This document shows, piece after piece, positions 41,658 through 50,481 of a stretch of 64,000 nucleotides of DNA. The stretch comes from Cloacibacillus porcorum. GTDB lineage: Bacteria; Synergistota; Synergistia; Synergistales; Synergistaceae. The stretch is taken from contig NZ_CP016757.1 in assembly GCF_001701045.1 (NCBI RefSeq), positions 2,382,219 to 2,446,218 on the forward strand. Direction: 5' to 3'. The notes beneath the pieces are model-generated. The model made no database searches. It was not told the origin of the DNA and saw only the letters and a program-made list of their open reading frames with translations. Made by a program: the position numbers and the translations under genes. The stretch's first letter is position 1. The number at the start of each line of letters is the position of its first letter.

Positions 41658-43145
41658 ATGCTAATGGAAACATCGATAGGGCATCAGGTGGAAGCATTGT
41701 TGGAGTATGTGGCATGGACAATACTATGGAATAAGTATTTTGCTATAATGTTCCTAGTGTTGGGGCTTTATCTAACTATAGGCCTTCGTTTCTTTCAGTT
41801 CCGCCGTTTTGGGGATATCATGCGCAACACGATCTGTACTCTATTCAGTAAGAAGAATAAATCAAACAAAGAGGGTGACGGTAAGGTTTCGTCCTTTGGC
41901 GCTTTTGCTACAGCTGTCGGAAGTTCAGTAGGCAACGGCAACATCGCCGGAGTTGCCAGCGCAATCGCAATAGGCGGCCCAGGCGCCATATTCTGGATGT
42001 GGATGTGCGCACTTGTCGGCATGGCGACAAAGATGAGTGAAATTGTCCTTACTCAAACCTATAGACAGAAAGATAACACAGGGGTTCCACGCGGAAGCGC
42101 AGCATACTACATCCAGAAGGGCCTTGTTGAAGAGAGAGGCTGGAAATGGTGCAAGGGCCTTTCTGTAATTTTTACGATAGCGATGCTGTGCGCTTTCTAC
42201 TTCACCCCCGGACCTTATGTCGTCGCCGAATCTGTTCAGGCCGGATTCAACCTTTCCGCTACAGGGTCAATTATCTTCTCCGTCGTATATGTAATACTCC
42301 AGTTCATCATCATTCTTGGCGGTATAAAGCGTATCGTCAAGTTTGCCGAGCGTATAGTGCCATTTATGGTTGTCGCATATTTCGGCTTGGCGTTTTTCCT
42401 TTTCTTAAGTGATATCTCAGCTACCATTGAGGCATTTAAGTCCATATTTTACTGCGCATTCAATCCAACAGCGGCGGTCGGCGGTTTTGCCGGCGTCAGC
42501 GTCATTATGACGCTTCAGGTAGGTGTCGCAAGGAGCGTTTACAGTAACGAAGCCGGCTGGGGAAGTTCCCCCATTATTCACGCTGCCGCTGAGGTTGACC
42601 ATCCCGCGCGTCAGGGGCTTTGGGGCGCCTTCGAGGTGTTTGTCGATACGATAATTGTCTGCACAATCAGCGGTCTAATAGTTGTCATCACCGGCGTGTG
42701 GCAGACTGGCGAAGGCGGAGCCGGTTCCGTTGGAAAGGCGCTCACCCAGGTGTTCGGCCCCGTAGGTGGAATTGCTTTGGCCATCTTTATATTCATTTTC
42801 TCGCTCACAACGTCAACAGGCTGGTATGCCTATCTTGAAGGCCTCGTAGGTTTCCTGGTTCGAAACAAGCCCGCTGAAACGCGCACGAAGATCGTTAAAT
42901 TCATTACATGTACCGGGCCGCTCTTTGGGCTCTGCGCCACAATGTTCTTCTTTGCGCACGGCACGGTCCCTGCAGTTGCCTGGATGGTTCTTGATATTCA
43001 GTCCGCTATACCGGTCTATGTCAATGTCGTAGCTTTGACGCTGTTATCACCGGTAATCTTTAAAAAGGTCAAAGAGTTTGAAACAGATTTCCTTGATCCC
43101 GAAAAAGCGGCCCGCAAAGCTGTAGCTCTTAACGCAGAGGACTAA
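41658..43145 (+). CDS. alanine/glycine:cation symporter (AGCS family)
   Basis: 495 residues, about eleven transmembrane segments. Family features: FGAFATAVGSSVGNGNIAGV, ATKMSEIVLTQTYR, RGSAAYYIQKGL, and SVYSNEAGWGSSPIIHAAAE, the last two being AGCS hallmarks. Imports alanine, glycine or a related amino acid with Na+ or H+. ATG 41658 follows GGGAGG by five bases; the frame extends to 41622 but without a site. It stands opposite the dehydrogenase operon and probably feeds it substrate (inference). Confidence 0.93.
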   Translation: MLMETSIGHQVEALLEYVAWTILWNKYFAIMFLVLGLYLTIGLRFFQFRRFGDIMRNTICTLFSKKNKSNKEGDGKVSSFGAFATAVGSSVGNGNIAGVASAIAIGGPGAIFWMWMCALVGMATKMSEIVLTQTYRQKDNTGVPRGSAAYYIQKGLVEERGWKWCKGLSVIFTIAMLCAFYFTPGPYVVAESVQAGFNLSATGSIIFSVVYVILQFIIILGGIKRIVKFAERIVPFMVVAYFGLAFFLFLSDISATIEAFKSIFYCAFNPTAAVGGFAGVSVIMTLQVGVARSVYSNEAGWGSSPIIHAAAEVDHPARQGLWGAFEVFVDTIIVCTISGLIVVITGVWQTGEGGAGSVGKALTQVFGPVGGIALAIFIFIFSLTTSTGWYAYLEGLVGFLVRNKPAETRTKIVKFITCTGPLFGLCATMFFFAHGTVPAVAWMVLDIQSAIPVYVNVVALTLLSPVIFKKVKEFETDFLDPEKAARKAVALNAED

Positions 43146-43156
43146 AATACAACAAC

Positions 43157-43182
43157 ACGGCGTTGGTATAAATATCAACGCC
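43157..43182 (+). terminator. hairpin after the symporter gene
   Basis: CGGCGTTG and CAACGCCG with a ten-base AT loop, 12 bases after the stop; no T-tract follows. Confidence 0.55.
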
Positions 43183-43335
43183 GTAATGACTTCGATATCA
43201 TAGGGGTAGTTTAACGCAAACCTATGGCAATATCAGAAAGCGCTGCGAGTCATTGCTGAATAATTGGAGTTCGTGTATCTCCCCGCTCTTGGTGCCGTAT
43301 GCAGCCAACATTAATGATTATGTTGTACTTAATAT

Positions 43336-43367
43336 AAAAAAGCCTGTCTTAGACGGGCTTTTTTGTT
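43336..43367. terminator. bidirectional terminator
   Basis: AAAAAAGCCTGTCT and AGACGGGCTTTTTT, between the symporter gene and the convergent cation exchanger. It is a natural right border for the low-GC region. Confidence 0.9.
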
Positions 43368-43404
43368 ATATTACGGCAGGCCGCCATGATATTATTATCT
43401 TTTT

Positions 43405-44355
43405 CTATATCAGAAGGAATGCGAGATAGCAGGCAATTATCAGTATGGGGCACAGCCAGCGCAGGCGCACCTTTCTGTTCCAGATCAGGCGCAGAAAAAT
43501 CAGGTTCGCCAGCGCGCCGAAGATGAGCAGGTTGAGCGTTTTGGGGTCGGAGTAATCGTATACGCCCTTGCCGATGTATGTGATGTCGGCGAAGGCCAGG
43601 ATGACAAAGTTGAACAGGTTGCTGCCGATGATGTTGCCAACCGCGATATTATAGCTCCCGAGGCGGAAGAGCATCATCGTCGAGGCGGCCTCCGGCAGGG
43701 AGGTGGCGACTCCGAGGAAGAGAGCGCCGGCAAGCCCCTCGCCAAGATGGTGGCGTGTCGCGATGCCGTCCGTGAGGTAGGTCAGTATTATACTTAGCAG
43801 GACAAGTCCCACCGCCGCGAGAGCAAAACGCCGCTTCACCTCTTTCAGGGATAGTTTCCCCAACGAGGCGGAGGGCTCGGGCTCCGCTCCGTTTTCTCCC
43901 GACATGTGGAATACGCCATAGATATAGTGGGCAACGATGACGACCGAGGCGATATTGATACTGAAGTATTCAATGTTCAAAATGCCGGCCATATTCAGGA
44001 AGAGGACCGCATATACGGCGGCAACGGTTATCGTCACCGTTATATGGCTCTTAGATATTTTAAATGAACTGAAACTACGGTAATAGATAATTATGAATAC
44101 CGCGAGCATCGCACAGTTGAAGATATTGCTGCCCAGGATGTTGCCGATCGCCAACCCCGGTTTGTCGAGAAGCATTGTAGAGGTAAGGCTTGTAAAGAGC
44201 TCCGGCAGCGAGGTGACGGCGGAGAGCACGACGCCTCCGATAAAGGCTCCGGAAAGAGTCGTATGCTTTTCCATTATATCGACATACTCCGAGGCCCTGA
44301 TCGAGCACCAGACCACGGATGCCGCTATTATCAAATATACCGCATAGATCATCAT
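43405..44355 (-). CDS. CaCA-family sodium/calcium exchanger (YrbG-like)
   Basis: 316 residues with the two inverted alpha repeats: SAVTSLPELFTSLTSTML plus GNILGSNIFNC, and GVATSLPEAASTMMLF plus GNIIGSNLFN, whose Glu residues bind cations. About ten transmembrane helices. ATG 44355 is chosen from the MM pair because GGCGGG lies six bases upstream; the longer frame to 44388 has none. Exports Ca2+ or takes up Na+ in exchange. Monocistronic. Confidence 0.93.
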   Translation of the reverse strand: MMIYAVYLIIAASVVWCSIRASEYVDIMEKHTTLSGAFIGGVVLSAVTSLPELFTSLTSTMLLDKPGLAIGNILGSNIFNCAMLAVFIIIYYRSFSSFKISKSHITVTITVAAVYAVLFLNMAGILNIEYFSINIASVVIVAHYIYGVFHMSGENGAEPEPSASLGKLSLKEVKRRFALAAVGLVLLSIILTYLTDGIATRHHLGEGLAGALFLGVATSLPEAASTMMLFRLGSYNIAVGNIIGSNLFNFVILAFADITYIGKGVYDYSDPKTLNLLIFGALANLIFLRLIWNRKVRLRWLCPILIIACYLAFLLI

Positions 44356-44583
44356 TATATCCCGCCTTTTCCCAATAACAGTTGACAATTATACTTTATT
44401 GTTTCGTAATATGCCATATCTCCCGGCGGTATGCGGCAATAATCGAAAATCATCACAATTGACATGGATAAAATAGACTATGAGGCTCTTGAACTGCTCG
44501 CAGCTCTACAATTATAATTTTACAGTACAGTCTTACATTTCCTTCTCCAGAGATTAATTCTGCCATGAAAAGGAGGGACGGAT

Positions 44584-45321
44584 ATGAATCTATTTAAGGA
44601 GAGTAACTCCAGAAAGATATTTATCAGACGCCACAGCGCAGAAGGCGCTTCGCAGATCGCGGAATGTGAGCTTTGCCGGCTCGGGCCGGAGGATATCGAA
44701 GAGATGGCCGCTCTTCACAACGGAGTGGCTAAGGGACTTTCGCGCGACATATTTGCCGCGAGCACTTACGAGGAGCTGGAACGATTTCTCAGCGATGAAG
44801 GGCTGTCCATCGGGATACGCCACAAAGGAAAGCTCGTCACGGCGCGCACGATAAAGATGGGGCGCGCGTGGACGGACGAGGCGCTGGAGGCATACGAAAT
44901 AAAACTTGACGAGGACGAGAGGCCGGCCGTCACCGGTTTCTGTGTCGTAGACTGGGAGTTCCGCGGCAACAACGTACAGTATCTGACACAGTACCTTGTC
45001 GAGGATATCGTCGCGGAGACACACACCTCGCTGATAACGACCGTTTCGCCGAAGAACATCTTCAGCCTCGACAACATCCTCACCTGCAATTTTCGGATCG
45101 TCGGCATAAAAGAGGTCTACGGCGGTTACCTGCGTTTTATTCTGAAAAAAGATTTCCGCCCCTCGCTGCTGCCGATCTGGACACACGGACATCTGCAGAT
45201 CCCCATCAGAGACAAGTCCGCGCAGATGAAGGCCATCGCCGAGGGATATGCGGGATACAAGCTGGTCCGCAAGCACAAGAGCGGCTTCCACATCCTCTAC
45301 GCAAAAACAGCGGCGGCTTAA
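44584..45321 (+). CDS. GNAT-like acyltransferase, substrate unknown
   Basis: 245 residues. RLGPEDIEEMAALHNGVAKG (31-50) and the central GFCVVDWEFRGNNVQYLTQYL have the GNAT beta4-alpha3 layout, with an RGNNVQ loop in place of the standard Q/R-x-x-G-x-G/A. HTSLITTVSPKNIFSLDNIL and an arm rich in hydrophobics follow. The overall organisation matches uncharacterised acetyltransferase-like proteins of anaerobes. GGAGGG precedes ATG 44584. Function unknown. Confidence 0.68.
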   Translation: MNLFKESNSRKIFIRRHSAEGASQIAECELCRLGPEDIEEMAALHNGVAKGLSRDIFAASTYEELERFLSDEGLSIGIRHKGKLVTARTIKMGRAWTDEALEAYEIKLDEDERPAVTGFCVVDWEFRGNNVQYLTQYLVEDIVAETHTSLITTVSPKNIFSLDNILTCNFRIVGIKEVYGGYLRFILKKDFRPSLLPIWTHGHLQIPIRDKSAQMKAIAEGYAGYKLVRKHKSGFHILYAKTAAA

Positions 45322-45327
45322 AACCGC

Positions 45328-45564
45328 CTATCGCGCGCCGCCGTTCTTCATTTTGCCATATAATGAAATCAGTTCGGTTATGGGAAAGATAAGCGTCAGA
45401 AGCCTTCTGCCCGAAAACGCCGTCAGCGCTCCGGCCGCAGCCGCAGCCGCGGCGCTCTCCAGCGGACGGCTCTTGATTATCTTTGCTGGACTCATCTCAT
45501 CCATCGCCGCGGCAAAATTTTTCTTCGCCTCGGCGATATTTGCCGGTTTAACTCTCGTCATCAT
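45328..45564 (-). CDS. YqjK-like small protein
   Basis: 78 residues starting MTRVKPANIAEAKKN after ATG 45564. The middle has an Ala-rich hydrophobic segment (ESAAAAAAAGALTAFSG), the rest is basic. It resembles YqjK, the third member of the yqjDEK set, though the match is by position and composition only. The longer GTG frame (45576) leaves no room for a ribosome site. Overlaps the end of the YqjE-like gene by 17 bases. Confidence 0.55.
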   Translation of the reverse strand: MMTRVKPANIAEAKKNFAAAMDEMSPAKIIKSRPLESAAAAAAAGALTAFSGRRLLTLIFPITELISLYGKMKNGGAR

Positions 45565-45853
45565 TTTGCGCTTCACCGCCCTTCGCTGACGGGCGCGACT
45601 TTAAGATAAGAGCAGCTCCAACCGCTCCCAAAAGCAGCGCCGCGATGAGCGCCGCCGCGGGGCGCCCAAGCCGCGAGGCAAGCGTAAGGTAGAGGGCATA
45701 GACGGCGGTGAGCACGCCCGCTGAGAGCAATACCCCGCCAAAAAAGAACATGGCGGCCCCCCGCAGAACGCCCTGCGCCTGTTCGCGAAGTTCGCGGCCC
45801 TCCGCCTCCACAAGCTCAAAAAAGCTGATTACAAGTTCTGTCAGCCGGTTCAT
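45548..45853 (-). CDS. YqjE/holin-superfamily-like membrane protein
   Basis: 101 residues. The N-terminal amphipathic part LVISFFELVEAEGRELREQA is typical of the phage-holin-like/YqjE family, followed by two transmembrane segments (about 32-55 and 64-85). Polar, acidic tail. Function unknown in the family. It lies 55 bases downstream of the YqjD-like gene and overlaps the third gene. Confidence 0.72.
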   Translation of the reverse strand: MNRLTELVISFFELVEAEGRELREQAQGVLRGAAMFFFGGVLLSAGVLTAVYALYLTLASRLGRPAAALIAALLLGAVGAALILKSRPSAKGGEAQNDDES

Positions 45854-45908
45854 TCAAGCGTGCCTTTGCTGAGTGGCAGCTTCACAGCGCCGCTTCTTGC
45901 CTCCGTCA

Positions 45909-46262
45909 TCAGGAACGGTGCGAGCGGCCGCCGTTACAGACTCTATTTTCCAGCAGTTTCGCGAGTATAAGCCCTGTACCAAAGGCCGCCGCTACGGAAA
46001 CAAATGGATGTTCGCATATTTTAGCGCCCACCGCGCGCAGAACTTCGTCCTGCTCTTCCTTATATTTTTCAACAAGCGGCGAGACGTCTTTGTAAAGACG
46101 CTCAGCGCCGTTTTTTATGTTTCCGATAAGCACCGCTCTGCCTCCGTGCAGCTCTTCACCGGTCTCCTGGACCTGTGCCTCAAGTTTTGCCTCAAGCTCC
46201 AGTATCTTTGCCTCCAGTGCCTCAATCTTCGCCTGACTTGTCTCCATAAGCTGATCGCTCAT
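45909..46262 (-). CDS. YqjD/ElaB-like (DUF883) protein
   Basis: 117 residues. A coiled coil (8-45: KIEALEAKILELEAKLEAQV) leads to an amphipathic region, then the C-terminal hydrophobic segment VSVAAAFGTGLILAKLL, which in YqjD anchors the protein in the inner membrane. YqjD binds ribosomes in stationary phase in Escherichia coli; the same role here is unproven. First of three consecutive genes with related envelope layout. ATG 46262 follows AAGGAGGTC. Confidence 0.75.
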   Translation of the reverse strand: MSDQLMETSQAKIEALEAKILELEAKLEAQVQETGEELHGGRAVLIGNIKNGAERLYKDVSPLVEKYKEEQDEVLRAVGAKICEHPFVSVAAAFGTGLILAKLLENRVCNGGRSHRS

Positions 46263-46384
46263 TTACATGACCTCCTTCAAACGGACCTCATTTTGCATCA
46301 CCGTTTTGATGTGACTCTATTCTAACATCAGCCCACGCGTATGGTTATAAGGAATTGCCTGAAAAAAAACGGCAAAATCAACGG

Positions 46385-47845
46385 TTAACGTGTCTCGTTA
46401 TGCGGCTTTCCCTTGATGCGCTCCTTATCAAGATACATATTATCATCGGCGGTTTTGAATATTTTTCCTATCGTATTTAATTCCGCGGCATCACGGAAAG
46501 CCGCCCCGAAAGCGGCGCTGATCTTCGGTTCGCCCGGCCTGCCCATCCCTTTGAATTTTTCCAGCAGCATATGCCAGCGGTCGCGCACCTCAGCCTCATT
46601 TATATTGATAAAGAGAACGGCAAACTCGTCGCCGCCTATTCGGAATACGGCATCGCCGCCAAAGGCGCCGCAGAGCATGGCGGAGAATTTTTTTATATAG
46701 GTATCTCCCGCCTGATGTCCGTAAATGTCGTTTACCATCTTCAGGTTGTTCAGGTCAAAGACGCCGATACCGAAATGCTCATACTTCGCCATATTCAAAC
46801 TATGCTTTATCGTCTCGCGTTCATAGCTGGTACGGTTCTTGACGCCCGTCAGGAGGTCCTTTTCCGCAAGGTCCATCACTTCGCGGTTATACCTTCTTAT
46901 AATGACCGTGGTCACCGTAACGACAAGGATGACTACCAGCAATGTAAAAATAAACTCCAGTCCCAGCTGGGAGAACATCTTTATTTTGAAGTCACGCGTA
47001 TTCTTTTCCACCACGAGGTACCAGTTGAGATTGGGAACATATTTCGTGATCACATATCCGTCCGCCTCTCTGCTGTGGTACCATTTATACTCCGGCGCCT
47101 CGGTATTTCTCACAATGGCCGCAGCCATAGCTCTAAAACTCTCGTCTTTGAAGAGATTGACCCCGGCGAACTCCGTTAGTTCCGAAGAGAGCTGAATATT
47201 TCCCTGTTCGTCGATTAAAAATGCGTTGATGCCATATTTTTTTTCATTTTCTACCAGAAACTGCTGGACGTAGGGGGTCTCCATACCGACGCCCACGACC
47301 GCCAGCAGTTTGCCCTCACTGTCTGTAAGCTTACAATTAACAAAGACTGTAATTATATTATCCTTTGCCTCGTCATTATCTACATTGAGGGAACACTCCT
47401 GCTGCTCCTTCAGAAACTTGAAATACCATTCGTTTTCAGGTTCACCGGGGCGCATATAGCGGTCGATGCCGTTTTTGTAATGGTAATATGCTCCGGTCTT
47501 TACCGAGACCAGGAATACCGAGTCAAAGCAGTATTTTTTTTGATATGACTCAAGATAATTTCTCAGAAGCTCAAGGTCGCCGGGCGTCAGCTTACGCTCC
47601 TCCTCTTTCAGCATGAAGCTGCGCAGAAAGGTGTCGTTTGCCATCGCCAGCGAAACATTTATCGGCCTGTCCATCAGATTGTTGATATTGACGAAGATAT
47701 TCTCGGAGGTAAGCTCAGATACGGCCTCAACATCTTTTTTGAATAACGTTTGAAAGGAAAAATATGAGAAAAAAGCCGACATGGTAAAGCCGCCAATTAT
47801 TACAAAGGCGATGACTAAACAGACGGGAATGATATTTCGCCGCAT
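46385..47845 (-). CDS. membrane diguanylate cyclase with CACHE-type sensor
   Basis: 486 residues. Transmembrane segment (about 8-30), a large periplasmic dCACHE-like sensor (about 35-280) with the YYHYKNGIDRYMRPGEPENE loop, a second helix (about 290-312), and a C-terminal GGDEF domain: LLTGVKNRTSYE, FDLNNLKMVNDIYGHQAGD and FRIGGDEFAVLF (near 400). The active-site GGDEF is intact, so c-di-GMP synthesis is expected. No RxxD inhibitory motif obvious. ATG 47845 sits seven bases from GGAGGT. Likely senses a small ligand and counters the phosphodiesterase at 50482. Confidence 0.94.
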   Translation of the reverse strand: MRRNIIPVCLVIAFVIIGGFTMSAFFSYFSFQTLFKKDVEAVSELTSENIFVNINNLMDRPINVSLAMANDTFLRSFMLKEEERKLTPGDLELLRNYLESYQKKYCFDSVFLVSVKTGAYYHYKNGIDRYMRPGEPENEWYFKFLKEQQECSLNVDNDEAKDNIITVFVNCKLTDSEGKLLAVVGVGMETPYVQQFLVENEKKYGINAFLIDEQGNIQLSSELTEFAGVNLFKDESFRAMAAAIVRNTEAPEYKWYHSREADGYVITKYVPNLNWYLVVEKNTRDFKIKMFSQLGLEFIFTLLVVILVVTVTTVIIRRYNREVMDLAEKDLLTGVKNRTSYERETIKHSLNMAKYEHFGIGVFDLNNLKMVNDIYGHQAGDTYIKKFSAMLCGAFGGDAVFRIGGDEFAVLFININEAEVRDRWHMLLEKFKGMGRPGEPKISAAFGAAFRDAAELNTIGKIFKTADDNMYLDKERIKGKPHNETR

Positions 47846-48149
47846 ATCCCAAACCTCCTGCAAATTTTTCTGTCTCTAAGAGCCGAGGACGCTACGTAAC
47901 ATTGCCTATTAACATTCGCCGCTCATTCGTACAAATATATATCTATTTTAGCCGGATAGCAAACGGCAGAATTAAATTGGAGGAAAAAACATATTTCATA
48001 GAGGGGCAAGCGCACAAATATTTCTTTCCGTGCGCTGTGCCGGGCGGCAGGTACCGTCTCCGCAGAGCAGAGTAAAATGATGCGAAGAAAGAGCTTTCAG
48101 GATAGAATAATAATATTGTTATTCTGTCGAATATAGGGAGGTTTTTATC
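47846..48149. other. intergenic stretch with promoter-type sequence, no gene
   Basis: About 300 bases between the divergent cyclase gene and the ATC hydrolase gene. An imperfect palindrome, AGAATAATAATATTGTTATTCT (48103-48124 area), lies close to the hydrolase start and may be an operator. No further pattern seen. Confidence 0.45.
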
Positions 48150-48623
48150 TTGAGGGAAAATTTTAAAGAGATACCGCTGCTTCAGCAGAGAGAGATTGAA
48201 GCAAAGGTAATGGGGCCGTTGATCCGCGCCTTCTGCCGCGAATTTGGCGAGGAGCGCACCTACGAGATCGTCAGGCGCACGCTCAAAGAGGTCTCGCGCG
48301 AAGCGGGGAGAGAGCTCAGCGAACGCTGCGGCGGAGGACTTGATTCTCTGAGAAAAAACTGCATCTCACGCTGGGGCGAGGGCGGCGCTCAGAAATCAAC
48401 CCCTAAAGAGGACAGCGAGGACTGCTGCAGCTTTGACGTCACCTACTGCGCCTTCGCCGAAATTTACCGGGAGCTCGGTTACGGAGATATTGGGACCATC
48501 ATCTCCTGCGAGCGCGACGAGGCCTTTCTCAACGGCTTCGACGAGAATCTTGAGCTCGTCCGCAGCAAGACGCTGATGGAGGGCGGAGACTGCTGCGACT
48601 TCTGCTACCGCAAGAAAAAATAA
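48150..48623 (+). CDS. L-2-amino-thiazoline-4-carboxylic acid hydrolase family protein
   Basis: 157 residues. The pattern LLQQREIEAKVMGPLIRAFC, then FDVTYCAFAEIYRELGYGDI and FLNGFDENLELVRSKTLMEG matches the ATC hydrolase domain, with its conserved acid-and-Cys ending EGGDCCDFCYR. The reference enzyme opens ATC to S-carbamoyl cysteine on the L-cysteine pathway; whether this copy does so is unknown. Start is TTG 48150, eight bases after GGGAGG; no ATG is near. Single gene with a strong terminator. Confidence 0.86.
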   Translation: MRENFKEIPLLQQREIEAKVMGPLIRAFCREFGEERTYEIVRRTLKEVSREAGRELSERCGGGLDSLRKNCISRWGEGGAQKSTPKEDSEDCCSFDVTYCAFAEIYRELGYGDIGTIISCERDEAFLNGFDENLELVRSKTLMEGGDCCDFCYRKKK

Positions 48624-48634
48624 CCGCCTAAATA

Positions 48635-48690
48635 AAGGCCCCGCCCCGCCGGTAATTATTTCTACCAGCGGGGCGGGGCCTTGTCTCTTG
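48635..48690. terminator. strong bidirectional terminator
   Basis: AAGGCCCCGCCCCGC and GCGGGGCGGGGCCTT form a 15-bp perfect stem, between the hydrolase gene and convergent htrA. Confidence 0.9.
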
Positions 48691-48783
48691 TCTATTGTAG
48701 ATTTTTCAACAGATATCCGTCAGATATCTTCCGCCGCTCTATGCGCGGAGGCGATGCGGATACTGCGTACCTCCCGCGGCGCG

Positions 48784-50313
48784 TTACTTGCCGACGGAGA
48801 TGAAGAGCGTTTGTCCGTCCCGCGAAACCAGGAAGCCAAGCGCGCCCTTCTTGGCGCTCATCATACGCTCCCAGTCGGCGATGGAGTTGATCTTCTGGCG
48901 GTTGATCTCCAGGATCACGTCTCCGGGGCGCAGGCCGAGGCGCTGTCCCTGCGAACCCTGGGCGATTTTCGTCACTACCACGCCGTCAGTCTCCGAAAGT
49001 TCATACTGCTTACTGAACTCAGGGCTGTTGAGAACCACCGTGATGCCCATCCGCGTGGATTCTTTAGGAGCGCTCTGCTGGCCGCCGCGGGAGCTGCTGC
49101 TCTGGCGTCTGGCTCCGGGGACGCTGTCCATATCGCCGAGAGTGACCTCGACAGTCATCTTCTTGCCGTCGCGATAGATCTCGAAGGGAACCTTCTCTCC
49201 CGCCAGCCTGTTGCGTACCGCGAAGACCACATCTTCACTGTTCTTAACCTTGCTGTCGCCTACCGATATGATCACATCTCCGCGCTTAAGCCCGAACTTC
49301 TCCGCCGGGGAGCCCTTCTGGACGTCGGCCACGATAGAGCCTTCCTTAGTGGGAATCTTATATGCCTCCACAAGCGAAGCGGTGAGCGGCTGCACCGTAA
49401 CGCCCAGCCATCCGCGGCGTACCTCTCCGTGCTTGATGAGGTCGTCCATTATCTGCTTCGCCATGTTGACGGGGATCGCGAAGCCGATACCCTGGGCGTA
49501 GGGAACGATGGCCGTGTTGATACCTATGACGTTGCCGTTCAGGTCGATGAGCGGACCGCCGCTGTTTCCGGGGTTGATCGCCGCGTCGGTCTGGAGGAAG
49601 CCCTGGAAGTTTATTCCGGGGGCCTGCAGAGTTCTGTTTTTCGCGGAGATGATACCCGCGGTCACGGTATTCTCAAAACCGTGCGGGTTTCCGATCGCGA
49701 CCACCTGCTCGCCGACTTCGGTGGCGCTGGAATCGCCAAGCTGCAGAACGGGAAGGTCCTTAGCCTTTATCTGAATGACGGCAAGGTCGAATGTCGGGTC
49801 CTGACCCACCTTCTTCGCGTCAAAGGTCCTTCCGTCGAGCATTGTCACCTTTATCTTATCGGCATCCTCTACGACGTGGTTGTTCGTAAGGATATAGCCC
49901 TCTTTGCTGACGATGAACCCCGAGCCTTTACCGCGGCGCGGTACCTTTCTGGGCTGGCTCTGGCGCTGCTGGGGACCGAAGAACTCCTCGCCGAAGAACT
50001 CCTCGAAGAACGGGTTGCCCTGGAACGGGTTGACCATCGGCTGCTCCGTCACCATCGTCTCAACGTCGATATTGACGACCGCGGGCGAACTTCTTTTGAC
50101 GATCGCCACATAGGGATTTCTCTGATCATACTCGGTCGGGGTAGAGGCTACCGCCGCCCCGCCGGGATTCGTCGCCGTGCTTATACCCGCCTCTGTTACT
50201 GTATATCTTGTTGCTATATAGGACCCCGCGGCCCCGCCAGCAAATAAAATCAGGGCGGCAAGCGCAGCAGCTCCGAACTTTTTCAAACTGCTGTTCAAAT
50301 TGAATTTCTCCAT
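48784..50313 (-). CDS. degP: HtrA/DegP-type periplasmic serine protease Do
   Basis: 509 residues. A signal anchor (about 11-33) is followed by a trypsin-like domain with catalytic His 146 (LTNNHVVED), Asp 176 (FDLAVIQIK) and Ser 251 (GNSGGPLIDL), then two PDZ domains (about 285-390 and 430-505), as in DegP/DegQ. The QRQSQPRKVPRRGKG stretch before the catalytic core is a loose linker. Degrades misfolded envelope proteins, and may act as chaperone. ATG 50313 follows GGAGGTG. Monocistronic. Confidence 0.95.
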   Translation of the reverse strand: MEKFNLNSSLKKFGAAALAALILFAGGAAGSYIATRYTVTEAGISTATNPGGAAVASTPTEYDQRNPYVAIVKRSSPAVVNIDVETMVTEQPMVNPFQGNPFFEEFFGEEFFGPQQRQSQPRKVPRRGKGSGFIVSKEGYILTNNHVVEDADKIKVTMLDGRTFDAKKVGQDPTFDLAVIQIKAKDLPVLQLGDSSATEVGEQVVAIGNPHGFENTVTAGIISAKNRTLQAPGINFQGFLQTDAAINPGNSGGPLIDLNGNVIGINTAIVPYAQGIGFAIPVNMAKQIMDDLIKHGEVRRGWLGVTVQPLTASLVEAYKIPTKEGSIVADVQKGSPAEKFGLKRGDVIISVGDSKVKNSEDVVFAVRNRLAGEKVPFEIYRDGKKMTVEVTLGDMDSVPGARRQSSSSRGGQQSAPKESTRMGITVVLNSPEFSKQYELSETDGVVVTKIAQGSQGQRLGLRPGDVILEINRQKINSIADWERMMSAKKGALGFLVSRDGQTLFISVGK

Positions 50314-50481
50314 GTAAACACCTCCAAAATTTTTGCTTTCTATTTACTGCATGGCTCATAATAATACCAGATGGTCAACGAAAGTCAACGTGGTTTTTTG
50401 TGGAATATTTGTGGAGATGGCAATGCCATATATGTTATAATCAATCAATAGCACATAGAGCCGGGGAGGATTTATAAAAGT

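Noticed and set aside
43200-43330. right attachment site of the tRNA-Cys element
   Set aside because: Only a seven-base match to the tRNA 3' end (GGTGCCG), too short to count.
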